A stretch of DNA of 43,005 nt from Magnetococcales bacterium (GTDB lineage: Bacteria; Pseudomonadota; Magnetococcia; Magnetococcales; JADFYX01), in contig JADGBW010000016.1 in NCBI GenBank assembly GCA_015231305.1, forward strand, positions 1 through 43,005, given 5' to 3'. The first letter of the stretch is position 1. Every line of letters starts with the position of its first letter. Below the pieces are notes generated by a model. It searched no databases. It was given only the letters and a program-made list of their open reading frames with translations, and was not told the DNA's origin. Shown piece by piece: positions 9,036 through 17,188 of this stretch. The position numbers were made by a program, and so were the translations under genes.

Positions 9036-10187
9036 ATGAATATTGAAAATCCCATAAAAAACTGCCGGATTTGTGGAGGTCTTCTTTATATAGAGCCACT
9101 GTTACGTTTAGAAAATATGCCCAAAGCTGCGCAGTTTTTTCCTTGTGAAAATATGTTGGCAAATGAGGCTGGTAGCAACCTTGAAGTTTGCCAATGTTCG
9201 GCTTGTAACCTAATTCAGCTAAATAGCCAGCCTGTACACTATTATAAAGAAGTTGTGCGTGCTTCGGCTTATTCACAAGAGATGGAAAGCTATCGCTTAC
9301 AGCAGTTTGCAGATTTTGCAAACACATATAAGCTAACAGGTAAAAAAGGGATTGAGATAGGCTGTGGACGTGGGGAGTACCTGAAACTCATCAACAAAGT
9401 TGGAATTGATGCCTATGGTTTGGAGTATGGTAAAAATTCAGTTAAACAATGCCACAAAGATGGTTATAAGGTTTTCCAAGGTTTTGTTGAAGATGTAGGA
9501 TATCAACTGCCAGAAGCTCCGTATGATACATTTTTTAGTTTAAATTGGTTAGAGCATTTACCTAAACCTCACTTAACACTACGTGGAGTTGCCCAAAACC
9601 TAAGCCCGAATGCGGTGGGTTTAGTAGAGGTTCCAAACTTTGATATGATTTTGGCTAACAACCTGTTTTCAGAATTTATTAATGATCATCTATTTTATTA
9701 TACCAAAGAGACTTTCACCCAGTTGCTTTTAATATCTGGTTTTGAAATAGTTGAAATTAAGCCTGTATGGCATAACTATATTATATCAGCCACTGTAAAA
9801 AAGAGGGCAGCAACAAACTTTGAAAAATTAACAAATTTTCAAGAAAAAATTAACTTAGAAATACAACAATATTTAAAAAAATACAGTAACAAGAGAGTAG
9901 GTATTTGGGGGGCTGGACATCAGGCTTTAGCGGTTATAAGTCTTTTAAAATTACAAGATAAAATCTGTTATGTAGTTGATTCTGCCAAATTTAAACAGGG
10001 TAAATACACCCCTGCCAGCCACCTGCCAATTGTTAGCCCAGACCACTTAGTAAAAGAGCCTGTAGATGCTATTTTGGTTATGGCAGCAAGTTATTCAGAT
10101 GAAGTTGCAAGAACAATTAGGGATAGTTATGATAAGGCTATAGATGTAGCAATATTACGTGAATATGGCCTTGAAATATTGGTTTAA
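9036..10187 (+). CDS. zinc-binding SAM-dependent sugar C-methyltransferase (TylCIII/NovU-like)
   Basis: Predicted cytosolic enzyme of 383 residues with the three-part build of NDP-sugar C-methyltransferases. First is an N-terminal zinc ribbon (C10, C13, C54, C57). Second is a class I SAM domain with motif I IEIGCGRGEYL (about 103-113) and FFSLNWLEHL. Third is a C-terminal domain beginning near VGIWGAGHQALAVI (about residue 288) with a Rossmann-like glycine motif. Family members such as TylCIII, NovU and CloU methylate C-3 or C-5 of 4-keto sugars, though many relatives in polysaccharide loci have unknown substrates. The RfbG/RfbH product is a 4-keto sugar, so it is a plausible substrate here. 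The Nudix gene follows 4 bases after the stop. No clear ribosome-binding site precedes the ATG. Confidence 0.85.
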   Translation: MNIENPIKNCRICGGLLYIEPLLRLENMPKAAQFFPCENMLANEAGSNLEVCQCSACNLIQLNSQPVHYYKEVVRASAYSQEMESYRLQQFADFANTYKLTGKKGIEIGCGRGEYLKLINKVGIDAYGLEYGKNSVKQCHKDGYKVFQGFVEDVGYQLPEAPYDTFFSLNWLEHLPKPHLTLRGVAQNLSPNAVGLVEVPNFDMILANNLFSEFINDHLFYYTKETFTQLLLISGFEIVEIKPVWHNYIISATVKKRAATNFEKLTNFQEKINLEIQQYLKKYSNKRVGIWGAGHQALAVISLLKLQDKICYVVDSAKFKQGKYTPASHLPIVSPDHLVKEPVDAILVMAASYSDEVARTIRDSYDKAIDVAILREYGLEILV

Positions 10188-10191
10188 AAAA

Positions 10192-10692
10192 ATGTCAATA
10201 AAAAAAGCTATCACCCAAGTTGAAGCCATAGAGAAAGACCCCGCTCAAGGGCTGTCTGACGATGTTTTTTACATGGTTAGCCGCCTTACTCCCTTAGTTA
10301 ATGTAGACCTTCTTATACGTGATGAAAAAAGACGTGTTTTGTTGACTTGGCGGTCTGATATATACCACGGTAGTGGCTGGCATATTCCTGGGGGTATTTT
10401 ACGATATAAAGAGACCTTTGCTACAAGGCTAAATGCAGTTGCTGCTAATGAACTACAAACAACAGTAAGTTTTTCTGAAGAGCCACAAAGTATACAGCAA
10501 AATTTTAATAACATAGCAACTAGAGGTCACTTTGTATCACTGCTTTTTGACTGTAAATTAACCGGCAAGCTGCCAGATAATATGGAATTTACGGTTGATT
10601 CTCCAAAGGCTGGAGAGTGGTGCTGGTTTAAACAGGCCCCTGAAGACCTGCTTAAAATACATAAAAAAATGTATTCTTCTCTATTTTCTTAA
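10192..10692 (+). CDS. Nudix-fold protein, GDP-mannose hydrolase-like, degenerate Nudix box
   Basis: A 166-residue protein with Nudix fold sequence VNVDLLIRDEKRRVLLTWR and WHIPGGILRYKET. The Nudix box is incomplete: G68-x5-E74 is present, but the REUxEExGU part reads A82 V A A N E87 L Q, keeping one of three glutamates. GDP-mannose mannosyl hydrolases (Gmm), which cut glycosidic rather than phosphoanhydride bonds, also have a reduced box, and similar proteins are frequent in O-antigen clusters. A nucleotide-sugar substrate is therefore likely, but activity is unproven. The ATG at 10192, just after the methyltransferase stop, is preferred; a GTG at 10159 would overlap the upstream gene by 29 bases. 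Translation is probably coupled to the upstream gene. Confidence 0.75.
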   Translation: MSIKKAITQVEAIEKDPAQGLSDDVFYMVSRLTPLVNVDLLIRDEKRRVLLTWRSDIYHGSGWHIPGGILRYKETFATRLNAVAANELQTTVSFSEEPQSIQQNFNNIATRGHFVSLLFDCKLTGKLPDNMEFTVDSPKAGEWCWFKQAPEDLLKIHKKMYSSLFS

Positions 10693-10715
10693 TATTTATA
10701 TTTAAAGGTTTGTAA

Positions 10716-11819
10716 TTATTCAAATCTCTTACCTGTAACATAGTCTTCATCATCAAAAACTTCGTTTAGTGGAACAGGAACAGGCTTGCCGTACATTCGG
10801 TGCATTTTAGCTTCAATAAATGGGTCGCTTTTATTGCCTACCAAACAGAGATGTTTTTTACCATAAGTAAAAGATTTTAAGGCTAGCCCACGGTTGATTA
10901 TCTTATCTAGTGGTTCTTCAAAAAAATTGCCTAGAGAGGTATGTGTGTAAGGGCAGGGCATAATATCGCCATATTTGGTAACAGATACCATTCTTTTAAC
11001 AGCAATACACCCTATATCAATACCATAACCTGGGGTTAAATGCGTAAATACATTGTATTCTTCACCAAGTTTATGCACATAGTCCCACTCTTCATCACCA
11101 CATAAAACTTCCATTCGGCCCTCCCAAGCACCAACAGGTTTGGCAAATGTTACGTAGGTTCCTACTCCTTTGCTTTTGGCAAACTCTAGATAGTCTAAAA
11201 ACTCTTGAGATTTACAGCGTTCTTTCCAAATTACAGTTTGAAAAATAAGGTTTAAACCAGCATCTAACGAGGCATCAACTGCACGTAATACTCTATCATA
11301 TGATCCTTCTTTTTGGCGGAATTTATCGTGCTCTTCTCTAATAAAACTATCAAGGCTAAGTTGAATTTTATCAACACCAATTGATTTTAAATGTTTGGCC
11401 CGCTCTTTATCTAAATGCCAGCCGTTGGAGTCTGAAGAGATATACCATTTTGCAGGATCAATAGCCTCTATAACTTGATCAAAATCTGGGTATACCAGAG
11501 GTTCCCCTCCAGTTATCACAATATGGGCCAAGCCCATTTCGTCACCCTGACGGGATAGTTCTCTTACGTCATCAAGGTTAAAAAAATGTCGTTGGTCTTG
11601 CTCTCTGTCTGACTTTTTTTTGACCATGAATTTATCAGCAGAGCAGTGCTCGCAATGAAAGTTGCAGGTATAGTCGTATTGAAACTGTAATATTGCAATA
11701 CTCTCCCCACGTTTAACCTTATCTTCATATTTAATCACCTTGTCATAAACAAGGGGCTTTTCAAGTTTTAGTTTGTTGCGGTTATTGGCTTCGGTTTTAG
11801 GTGTCTCTTCAATAGCCAT
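10716..11819 (-). CDS. radical SAM enzyme with C-terminal extra cysteines
   Basis: Binds a [4Fe-4S] cluster through CNFHCEHC (CxxxCxxC) after the FQYDYTCNF strand and has the SAM-contacting motif ITGGEPLVYPDF. The C-terminal third has further cysteines (GIDIGC, PCPYTH, HLCLVG), resembling the SPASM/twitch arrangement for an auxiliary cluster. SPASM-type enzymes include peptide-modifying and sugar-modifying members; I cannot tell the substrate. The locus makes a nucleotide-sugar or glycan substrate possible, and no small precursor peptide gene is visible nearby. The protein has 367 residues from the ATG at 11819; a GTG at 11837 in the same frame is an alternative and neither has a good ribosome-binding site. 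It is a lone minus-strand gene convergent with the Nudix gene. Confidence 0.85.
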   Translation of the reverse strand: MAIEETPKTEANNRNKLKLEKPLVYDKVIKYEDKVKRGESIAILQFQYDYTCNFHCEHCSADKFMVKKKSDREQDQRHFFNLDDVRELSRQGDEMGLAHIVITGGEPLVYPDFDQVIEAIDPAKWYISSDSNGWHLDKERAKHLKSIGVDKIQLSLDSFIREEHDKFRQKEGSYDRVLRAVDASLDAGLNLIFQTVIWKERCKSQEFLDYLEFAKSKGVGTYVTFAKPVGAWEGRMEVLCGDEEWDYVHKLGEEYNVFTHLTPGYGIDIGCIAVKRMVSVTKYGDIMPCPYTHTSLGNFFEEPLDKIINRGLALKSFTYGKKHLCLVGNKSDPFIEAKMHRMYGKPVPVPLNEVFDDEDYVTGKRFE

Positions 11820-12106
11820 ATCTGTTTTTTTATCCACTGTTTATGTATTTAACAATAAGGTTTAACTCTAAGCCCATGATGTTATGATTGCAACCCTCAA
11901 TAAAGAGTTCAATATATCCTATCATATTAACAAAAATAGTATATTACTAAATTCTAGGTATGGTGGATCTGCAAGGTGTATTGATATGTTTTATCTGCTA
12001 TAGTTGGTTGCTATTAAACTTGTTATGCAACAGTTGTTTATCTTAAAGCACAATATCGTTAGTTGCAAAATAGTGCTAAGTTTTAACCCTAGGATTATTA
12101 ATTATT

Positions 12107-13567
12107 ATGAAAAGCTCCAAAATCAATTCGACCTCTCAAGTTAAGCCAACTAACATGCTATCATTAGTGCAGGGTGATCTAAATTGGATTGTTAAAGAGG
12201 TGGGTGGTTTATGGGAAGATTTTAAGGATGGGCGTATTTTTTTAACTGGTGGAACAGCTTTTTTTGGTATTTGGATTTTAGCTAGTTTACAAGCTGCAAA
12301 TAAGGCCCATGGTCTGTCTTGTCGTATTGTTGTTTTAAGTCGTAACCCCGATGCCTTTTTGGCAAAGTTTCCTGAGTTTCAAGATGATCCTTTAATCAGC
12401 TTTGTCACAGGTGATGTCCGTAATTTTATCTATCCCAAAGGAGACTTCACCCATGTAATACATGGGGCAGTAGAAACTAGAAAAGGCGGTGCTCCATCAG
12501 CTATAGCTCTTTTGGATGTCTTGAGTAATGGCACTCAGAGAGTGTTAGAGTTTGCTGGGCAATCAGGGGTTGAAAAATTTCTATTTCTAAGTTCTGGTGC
12601 AGTATACGGTTCAATCGCAGTAGGTTCTAAAGGGGTAGAAGAGGGGGTGTCCAGTAATCTGTTCCCTCAAGATATTAACACTACACTTGGTATCGGCAAG
12701 TTTAGTGCAGAACATCTTTGTGCGCAGTTTGCTAAGCTGCATAACATCGATATAAAAATCGCCCGTTGTTTTACTTTTATTGGCCCTTTTATGCCTATGC
12801 ATGGAAAGCTAGCAATTGGTAATTTTATATCTGATGCAATTGAAAAAAATGAAATTCAAATAAACAGTGATGGTTCATCTGTTCGGTCCTACATGTATGT
12901 AACTAACTTAATGGTTTGGTTGTGGAACATCCTAGTGCGTTATAATTCTCCGCTACCTATTAATGTAGGGTCTAGTACAACTATCACAATAAAAGATTTA
13001 GCTAAATTAACAGGTAAAATTGTTGCTAATGAAAAACAAGTTACAGTTAAATTTAACGATAAAAAAATAGCTATAAGCTCAACATACGTGCCTTCAATTA
13101 AACAAGCCAAAGAACAACTAGGGCTAAGGGATAGTACCAATTTGGAAGTAGCAATAAGCAAAACAGCTAACTGGTATAAACAGTGGATTATATTATCTAA
13201 AAGCCAGCAAAGCAGCTCTTTAGAAACTAATAAAACTTCTTTTGAGAAAAAAACATTTGTATGTGATATTGATGGTGTGGTGGCTAGGTTAACAGCTGGG
13301 AATGATTACAATAAGTCTTCCCCAAACAAAAAAATGATAGCAGCTATAAATGCTCTGTACGATGCTGGACACCGCATAATAATGTTTACAGCTAGAGGTA
13401 CTGTAACAGGAATAAGCTGGAAAGATGTAACACAAAAACAACTTCAAAGTTGGGGGTTGCGATATCATGAGTTGCATTTTGGCAAACCTGCAGCAGATTA
13501 TTATGTCGATGATCGAATGATTTCTATTGCTGCATTAACTGAAATGAGCATCATGGATAATATATAG
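12107..13567 (+). CDS. SDR-type sugar epimerase/dehydratase fused to HAD-like phosphatase domain
   Basis: Two-domain protein of 486 residues. Residues about 30-365 form an extended short-chain dehydrogenase domain with LTGGTAFFG in place of TGGTGFxG, the LFLSSGAVYGS strand, IARCFTFIGP, and VRSYMYVTNLMVWLWNIL. The catalytic YxxxK is altered: the lysine is K198 but the tyrosine position is L194 (CTT at 12686-12688). Residues about 380-486 form a HAD-like domain with D387-I-D389-G, FTARG and YYVDDR, like the capsule-biosynthesis phosphatase family. Relatives of both halves occur in O-antigen and capsule loci. The dehydrogenase chemistry may be impaired or unusual, while the HAD motifs look intact. 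The gene is monocistronic, with the 18-bp terminator 13 bases after the stop. Confidence 0.8.
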   Translation: MKSSKINSTSQVKPTNMLSLVQGDLNWIVKEVGGLWEDFKDGRIFLTGGTAFFGIWILASLQAANKAHGLSCRIVVLSRNPDAFLAKFPEFQDDPLISFVTGDVRNFIYPKGDFTHVIHGAVETRKGGAPSAIALLDVLSNGTQRVLEFAGQSGVEKFLFLSSGAVYGSIAVGSKGVEEGVSSNLFPQDINTTLGIGKFSAEHLCAQFAKLHNIDIKIARCFTFIGPFMPMHGKLAIGNFISDAIEKNEIQINSDGSSVRSYMYVTNLMVWLWNILVRYNSPLPINVGSSTTITIKDLAKLTGKIVANEKQVTVKFNDKKIAISSTYVPSIKQAKEQLGLRDSTNLEVAISKTANWYKQWIILSKSQQSSSLETNKTSFEKKTFVCDIDGVVARLTAGNDYNKSSPNKKMIAAINALYDAGHRIIMFTARGTVTGISWKDVTQKQLQSWGLRYHELHFGKPAADYYVDDRMISIAALTEMSIMDNI

Positions 13568-13580
13568 ATGCATTATCATT

Positions 13581-13620
13581 AAAAAAGCATTTGGTAGCAT
13601 AAGCTACCAAATGCTTTTTT
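13581..13620. terminator. bidirectional rho-independent terminator
   Basis: AAAAAAGCATTTGGTAGC at 13581-13598, loop ATAA, then the perfect complement at 13603-13620: an 18-bp stem. The core is GCATTTGGTAGC with A/T tracts at both ends, so it works as a hairpin plus T-run on either strand. It separates the convergent SDR-HAD gene and GT-C gene. Confidence 0.93.
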
Positions 13621-13623
13621 AAT

Positions 13624-15249
13624 TTATATAGGTCTCTTTATTTCATGTAGGCCTATGATATTTAAAAATAGCTTTACAATAAGAGTAATACCCACCATTG
13701 TACCAATTACAATATACAAGTCATGGGGTAAGCGATAGTTGGGTATAGGGTCAATAAATGAAGAAATTGATGGGGCAGCAATAGATGGTATAAGTAACAA
13801 AATTGTTAACCTTATCTCTTCACGTTTAATTCCTATTAGCAACAAAACAGATAAAAATGTGCAATATAGAATTGATGGATATTTATAAATTAAACTTCTA
13901 GCAAACTCCCCTAGATAATATCTGACAAACGCCCCTGTGCTATTAATATCAGTGGATGGAGTAAATGGAGTGGATTTGAACATTTCATCAATGCTAGCCA
14001 AATAATTATTCAGCCTTTCTTGTTTTTGTCTCTGCTCTATTGGTGCTTCTTCTTGATTTTTACCTCTTCTTATGCTGGCAACTGTTGTTGGTGTCGGAAA
14101 ATAGCAATTTGGAGAATATTTACACTTCTTCTTTACTGCTTTAGTCTCAGCTTTTTTAGCATCAGGAAAAGGAAGTTCTCCTGGGTCAATTACTCTTGTA
14201 AATGTAAAGGCAATATTAGTATAAACAGTGCTAATGTATTTAATGGGGTTTGCTATCATTCCCTCCTTAGATACTTCTGCTAAAAACTGAACCATCTCCA
14301 AATTGTCGTTGACCGACTCAATACTTTTTGGTTCTGCGTTAGCAATATCGTAATAAAAATATTTATTTGGCTCGTTAAAAAATCTCTCGGTAGTTATCCC
14401 AGCATCTTTATAAATTGGATCTTTAACTAGTTCATCTACAAACTTTTTTAACCTTTGTGACGCTGGTCCGTTTTCAGGTGATATCACCTTACTAAGAAGA
14501 TATGCACCTCTAAATATCAAACCACCACTGCCTTCAGTAACTACAAACTTACCCAACTCTGAATAGTGATATGCAGCTACTCCGGTGAACCCACCAAATA
14601 CAATTGAAAATATTACTCCTGCCAAAATCAGGTTTTTTTTGGAAAACCCATAACAGACAATGGGCATTAAAAATAAGATTGCAAATAGTTGACCAATTGG
14701 TCTTACCATAGCAGTTAATAATATAACTGCACCTATTATAGAATAGGACAAAATATCTCTTTTTTTATACAGTCTTACCAGTGACACAGCTAATAAAGTG
14801 CAGGAAAATACAAATAGAGGGTCACTGTTTAACCGTACATGAAAATAGGTAAGTTGAAGATGTCCTAATGCAAATATTGCAGCAATTCTTGCCATGTTTT
14901 GGCTAAAAACTCTGGCAACATAATAGACACCAAAAATAGAAAATAGGTATCCTGTGAATAAAAATAGATAAAAAGTATAAAAGCCACCTTTTGCCATAAT
15001 TCCAAGAATAATTGGAGTTCCAGGCAGTGTGAAAAGGTTTGGGTCAGCAGGAAATTTAAAAAAGTAGATAAAATATCGATGCCAATCTCTGCCTAGTTCA
15101 ACGTTCCAAACAAAAGAAGCTATAACAAACAGCACTATTGCCGAAGACAATATAAAGGTTATAAATAATCGGTCGCTTTTTATGGTTTCTCTAAAAGATG
15201 TTGGATGGTCGTATGCCAACAATGAGTGTAAAAATTGAATAAATTTCAT
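13624..15249 (-). CDS. polytopic membrane protein, probable GT-C glycosyltransferase
   Basis: Protein of 541 residues with about ten predicted transmembrane helices. Acidic/aromatic residues follow the first membrane helix (WNVELGRDWHRYF), then LPGTPIILG, HVRLNSDPLFVF and AMVRPIG. This layout matches lipid-linked-sugar-dependent GT-C glycosyltransferases (PMT/ArnT-like, GT39 and relatives), which act on the periplasmic face. A large hydrophilic segment at about 255-440, carrying CKYSPNCYFP, separates the N-terminal helices from four C-terminal ones and is probably extracytoplasmic. The substrate is unknown, and a GtrA-like protein at 8215-8631 could supply a polyprenyl-phosphate sugar. The ATG at 15249 has GGAG 12 bases upstream. 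It lies 54 bases downstream of the ThDP enzyme gene, so the two are probably co-transcribed. Confidence 0.7.
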   Translation of the reverse strand: MKFIQFLHSLLAYDHPTSFRETIKSDRLFITFILSSAIVLFVIASFVWNVELGRDWHRYFIYFFKFPADPNLFTLPGTPIILGIMAKGGFYTFYLFLFTGYLFSIFGVYYVARVFSQNMARIAAIFALGHLQLTYFHVRLNSDPLFVFSCTLLAVSLVRLYKKRDILSYSIIGAVILLTAMVRPIGQLFAILFLMPIVCYGFSKKNLILAGVIFSIVFGGFTGVAAYHYSELGKFVVTEGSGGLIFRGAYLLSKVISPENGPASQRLKKFVDELVKDPIYKDAGITTERFFNEPNKYFYYDIANAEPKSIESVNDNLEMVQFLAEVSKEGMIANPIKYISTVYTNIAFTFTRVIDPGELPFPDAKKAETKAVKKKCKYSPNCYFPTPTTVASIRRGKNQEEAPIEQRQKQERLNNYLASIDEMFKSTPFTPSTDINSTGAFVRYYLGEFARSLIYKYPSILYCTFLSVLLLIGIKREEIRLTILLLIPSIAAPSISSFIDPIPNYRLPHDLYIVIGTMVGITLIVKLFLNIIGLHEIKRPI

Positions 15250-15303
15250 CTTAAAATGCTACTCCACTCTTTACCGCCCAATATGGGTTCAAAATATAAA
15301 TTC

Positions 15304-17139
15304 TCATTTAATTTTTTCTGATGCTGGGGCTAAAGGAATTAACATATTACTGCGTAGCTCTTCACGAGATAACAGAGGTGACATATCTTCTAGTGGCATA
15401 GATATCATTGACCCATCTGGTTGCGGTATAGCAGATGATTTTGGCCACAGGCTTTCATTGGCAACTACCCTTACATCACATAAAATTAGTCCTGGTTGTT
15501 CTAATGTATATCGTATTTTTTCTTGTAGTTCTGAAGCATCGTTTATGCGTACGGCTGCGATGTCAAATGCAGCGGCAACTTTTGTTAAATCTGCAAGCTT
15601 TAACCCTGCTTCTGGACCTGTTCCCACATAACGACTATCAAAATATGTGCGTTGGGTGTTGCGTATAGAAGCGTAGCCATTGTTATTAATAATAAATAAT
15701 TTTGCTGGTAAGTTTTGAGCTTTTAAAGTTTGCAGCTCTTGCAAGTTCATCTGCAAACTACCATCACTTTCAACCCCAACAATGGCTCCATCCCCAAAAG
15801 CTGCTCCAGCTCCTATTAAAGCTGGAACCCCATAGCCCATAGCCCCTAAGCCTGAAGTAAGAAAAATACGTTGCCCTGGTTTATTAAAAAAAGTTGAATA
15901 AAAAGCTTCAATTCCCAGTCCAGAGCTGCCAGTTACAATTAGGGTGTTTTCTTGGGTTTCTTCTGCTAAAACTTTAACAAAATGGTAGTGGCTTATTTCA
16001 CCTTTTCCCGGAAACTCTTGTCCATCAGCAACTGTATAGCGGGTTTTCCAATTGGCGCAGCGGTTAAGCCAAGATGAACGATCTTTAGTGTTGCTGGCAT
16101 CACTTATTTGCAATAGAGAGTCGATAAAATATTTTGCATCGGCCTCAATAAGTTGCTCTGTTGGCATGTTGTGTTTGGCTAGTTCGTTGGGGTCAACATC
16201 CACTACAATTTTTTTTGCTTCTCTGCCAAAACCAGCCGGGTTAAAGGCAGTAACAACATTATCTAACCTTGCACCTATAGATAATAAAAGATCACAATTT
16301 TGCACAGCAAAGTTTGGTGCTCTTAGAGCAACTGCTCCTGGGCGACCTACACAAAGAGGGTGTTCAAAGGGAATTAAATCCATTGTATTCCAGGTAGCGA
16401 CAACGGGAATATTTAATTTTTCGTATAACTGTTTAAATTGTTCAGCTCCTTGGGCAAGGCGAATACCGTGACCAGCCAATATAATAGGACGTTGTGCCTG
16501 AGCTATTAAGTCCATGGTTTTTTCTAGGGTTTTAATCCAATCGTCAGCAGCTAAAGAGGAGGGGCTAATATTGCTGTCAGGAGTATATTCTTCAAGGTCA
16601 TCAGGGTCTATCATACTAGCCTGAATATCCAAAGGGACATCAATCCATACCGGTCCTCGTCTACCAGTCGTGGCAAGCTCAATAGCTTTTTCTAGGTGGT
16701 GACGAATATCTTTGGGGTCCATTACTGTTACAGCATATTTAGTTATGGGTTTAACCATAGAGATAATATCCACCTCTTGGGGTCCCATCTGGCGCACGCC
16801 TGTGTCACCCATCATGTCTGCTCTTTTAACCTGGCCAGAAATAACTAACATAGGAACGGATTCTATCCAGGCTCCTGTTACTCCGGTAATAGCATTGGTT
16901 GCTCCTGGCCCTGTTGTTACTAGTGCAACCCCTAGGCGACCATTGATGCGAGAATAAGCCTCTGCAGCAATAGTAGATGCTTGCTCGTGGAGATTGGCTA
17001 CATAGTTTAAGTCTTGGTTTTGCCCTAGTGCATCAACCAAGTACATCGCTCCTCCACCTGGAACCATAAATACAGTTTTTACACCTTGCTTTGCGACAAA
17101 TGAAAAAATGTAGTCAGCAACACGTATCTTATTACTCAT
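15304..17139 (-). CDS. ThDP-dependent acetolactate-synthase-like enzyme, YerE-like candidate
   Basis: Protein of 611 residues with the three-domain build of the acetohydroxyacid synthase family. The N-terminal Pyr domain has the activating glutamate E52 (NLHEQAS) and TTGPGATNA. The middle domain has IGARLDNV and VDVDPNEL. The C-terminal PP domain has VESDGSLQMNLQEL...NNNGY, a ThDP-Mg motif with SDG in place of GDG. The opening MVPGGGAMYLVDALG, rather than the IlvB-type start, is the form seen in enzymes of polysaccharide loci such as YerE, which adds a two-carbon unit to C-4 of CDP-3,6-dideoxy-4-ketoglucose. RfbG and RfbH in this window make that substrate. The neighbour context argues against a housekeeping IlvB, and no ilvN small subunit follows. 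AGGAG precedes the ATG. Confidence 0.8.
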   Translation of the reverse strand: MSNKIRVADYIFSFVAKQGVKTVFMVPGGGAMYLVDALGQNQDLNYVANLHEQASTIAAEAYSRINGRLGVALVTTGPGATNAITGVTGAWIESVPMLVISGQVKRADMMGDTGVRQMGPQEVDIISMVKPITKYAVTVMDPKDIRHHLEKAIELATTGRRGPVWIDVPLDIQASMIDPDDLEEYTPDSNISPSSLAADDWIKTLEKTMDLIAQAQRPIILAGHGIRLAQGAEQFKQLYEKLNIPVVATWNTMDLIPFEHPLCVGRPGAVALRAPNFAVQNCDLLLSIGARLDNVVTAFNPAGFGREAKKIVVDVDPNELAKHNMPTEQLIEADAKYFIDSLLQISDASNTKDRSSWLNRCANWKTRYTVADGQEFPGKGEISHYHFVKVLAEETQENTLIVTGSSGLGIEAFYSTFFNKPGQRIFLTSGLGAMGYGVPALIGAGAAFGDGAIVGVESDGSLQMNLQELQTLKAQNLPAKLFIINNNGYASIRNTQRTYFDSRYVGTGPEAGLKLADLTKVAAAFDIAAVRINDASELQEKIRYTLEQPGLILCDVRVVANESLWPKSSAIPQPDGSMISMPLEDMSPLLSREELRSNMLIPLAPASEKIK

Positions 17140-17188
17140 AAAGCGCTACTCTCCTGGTTCAGCATTGAGGAACATGAATAAATTATTA

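Noticed and set aside
8938-9327. 129-codon minus-strand frame overlapping the methyltransferase gene
   Set aside because: It is antisense to a well-supported gene with clear domain motifs and has no recognisable features.
13581-13620. 18-bp perfect hairpin considered as a small-RNA gene or mobile repeat
   Set aside because: Its position between convergent genes and A/T tracts on both sides fit a bidirectional terminator fully.
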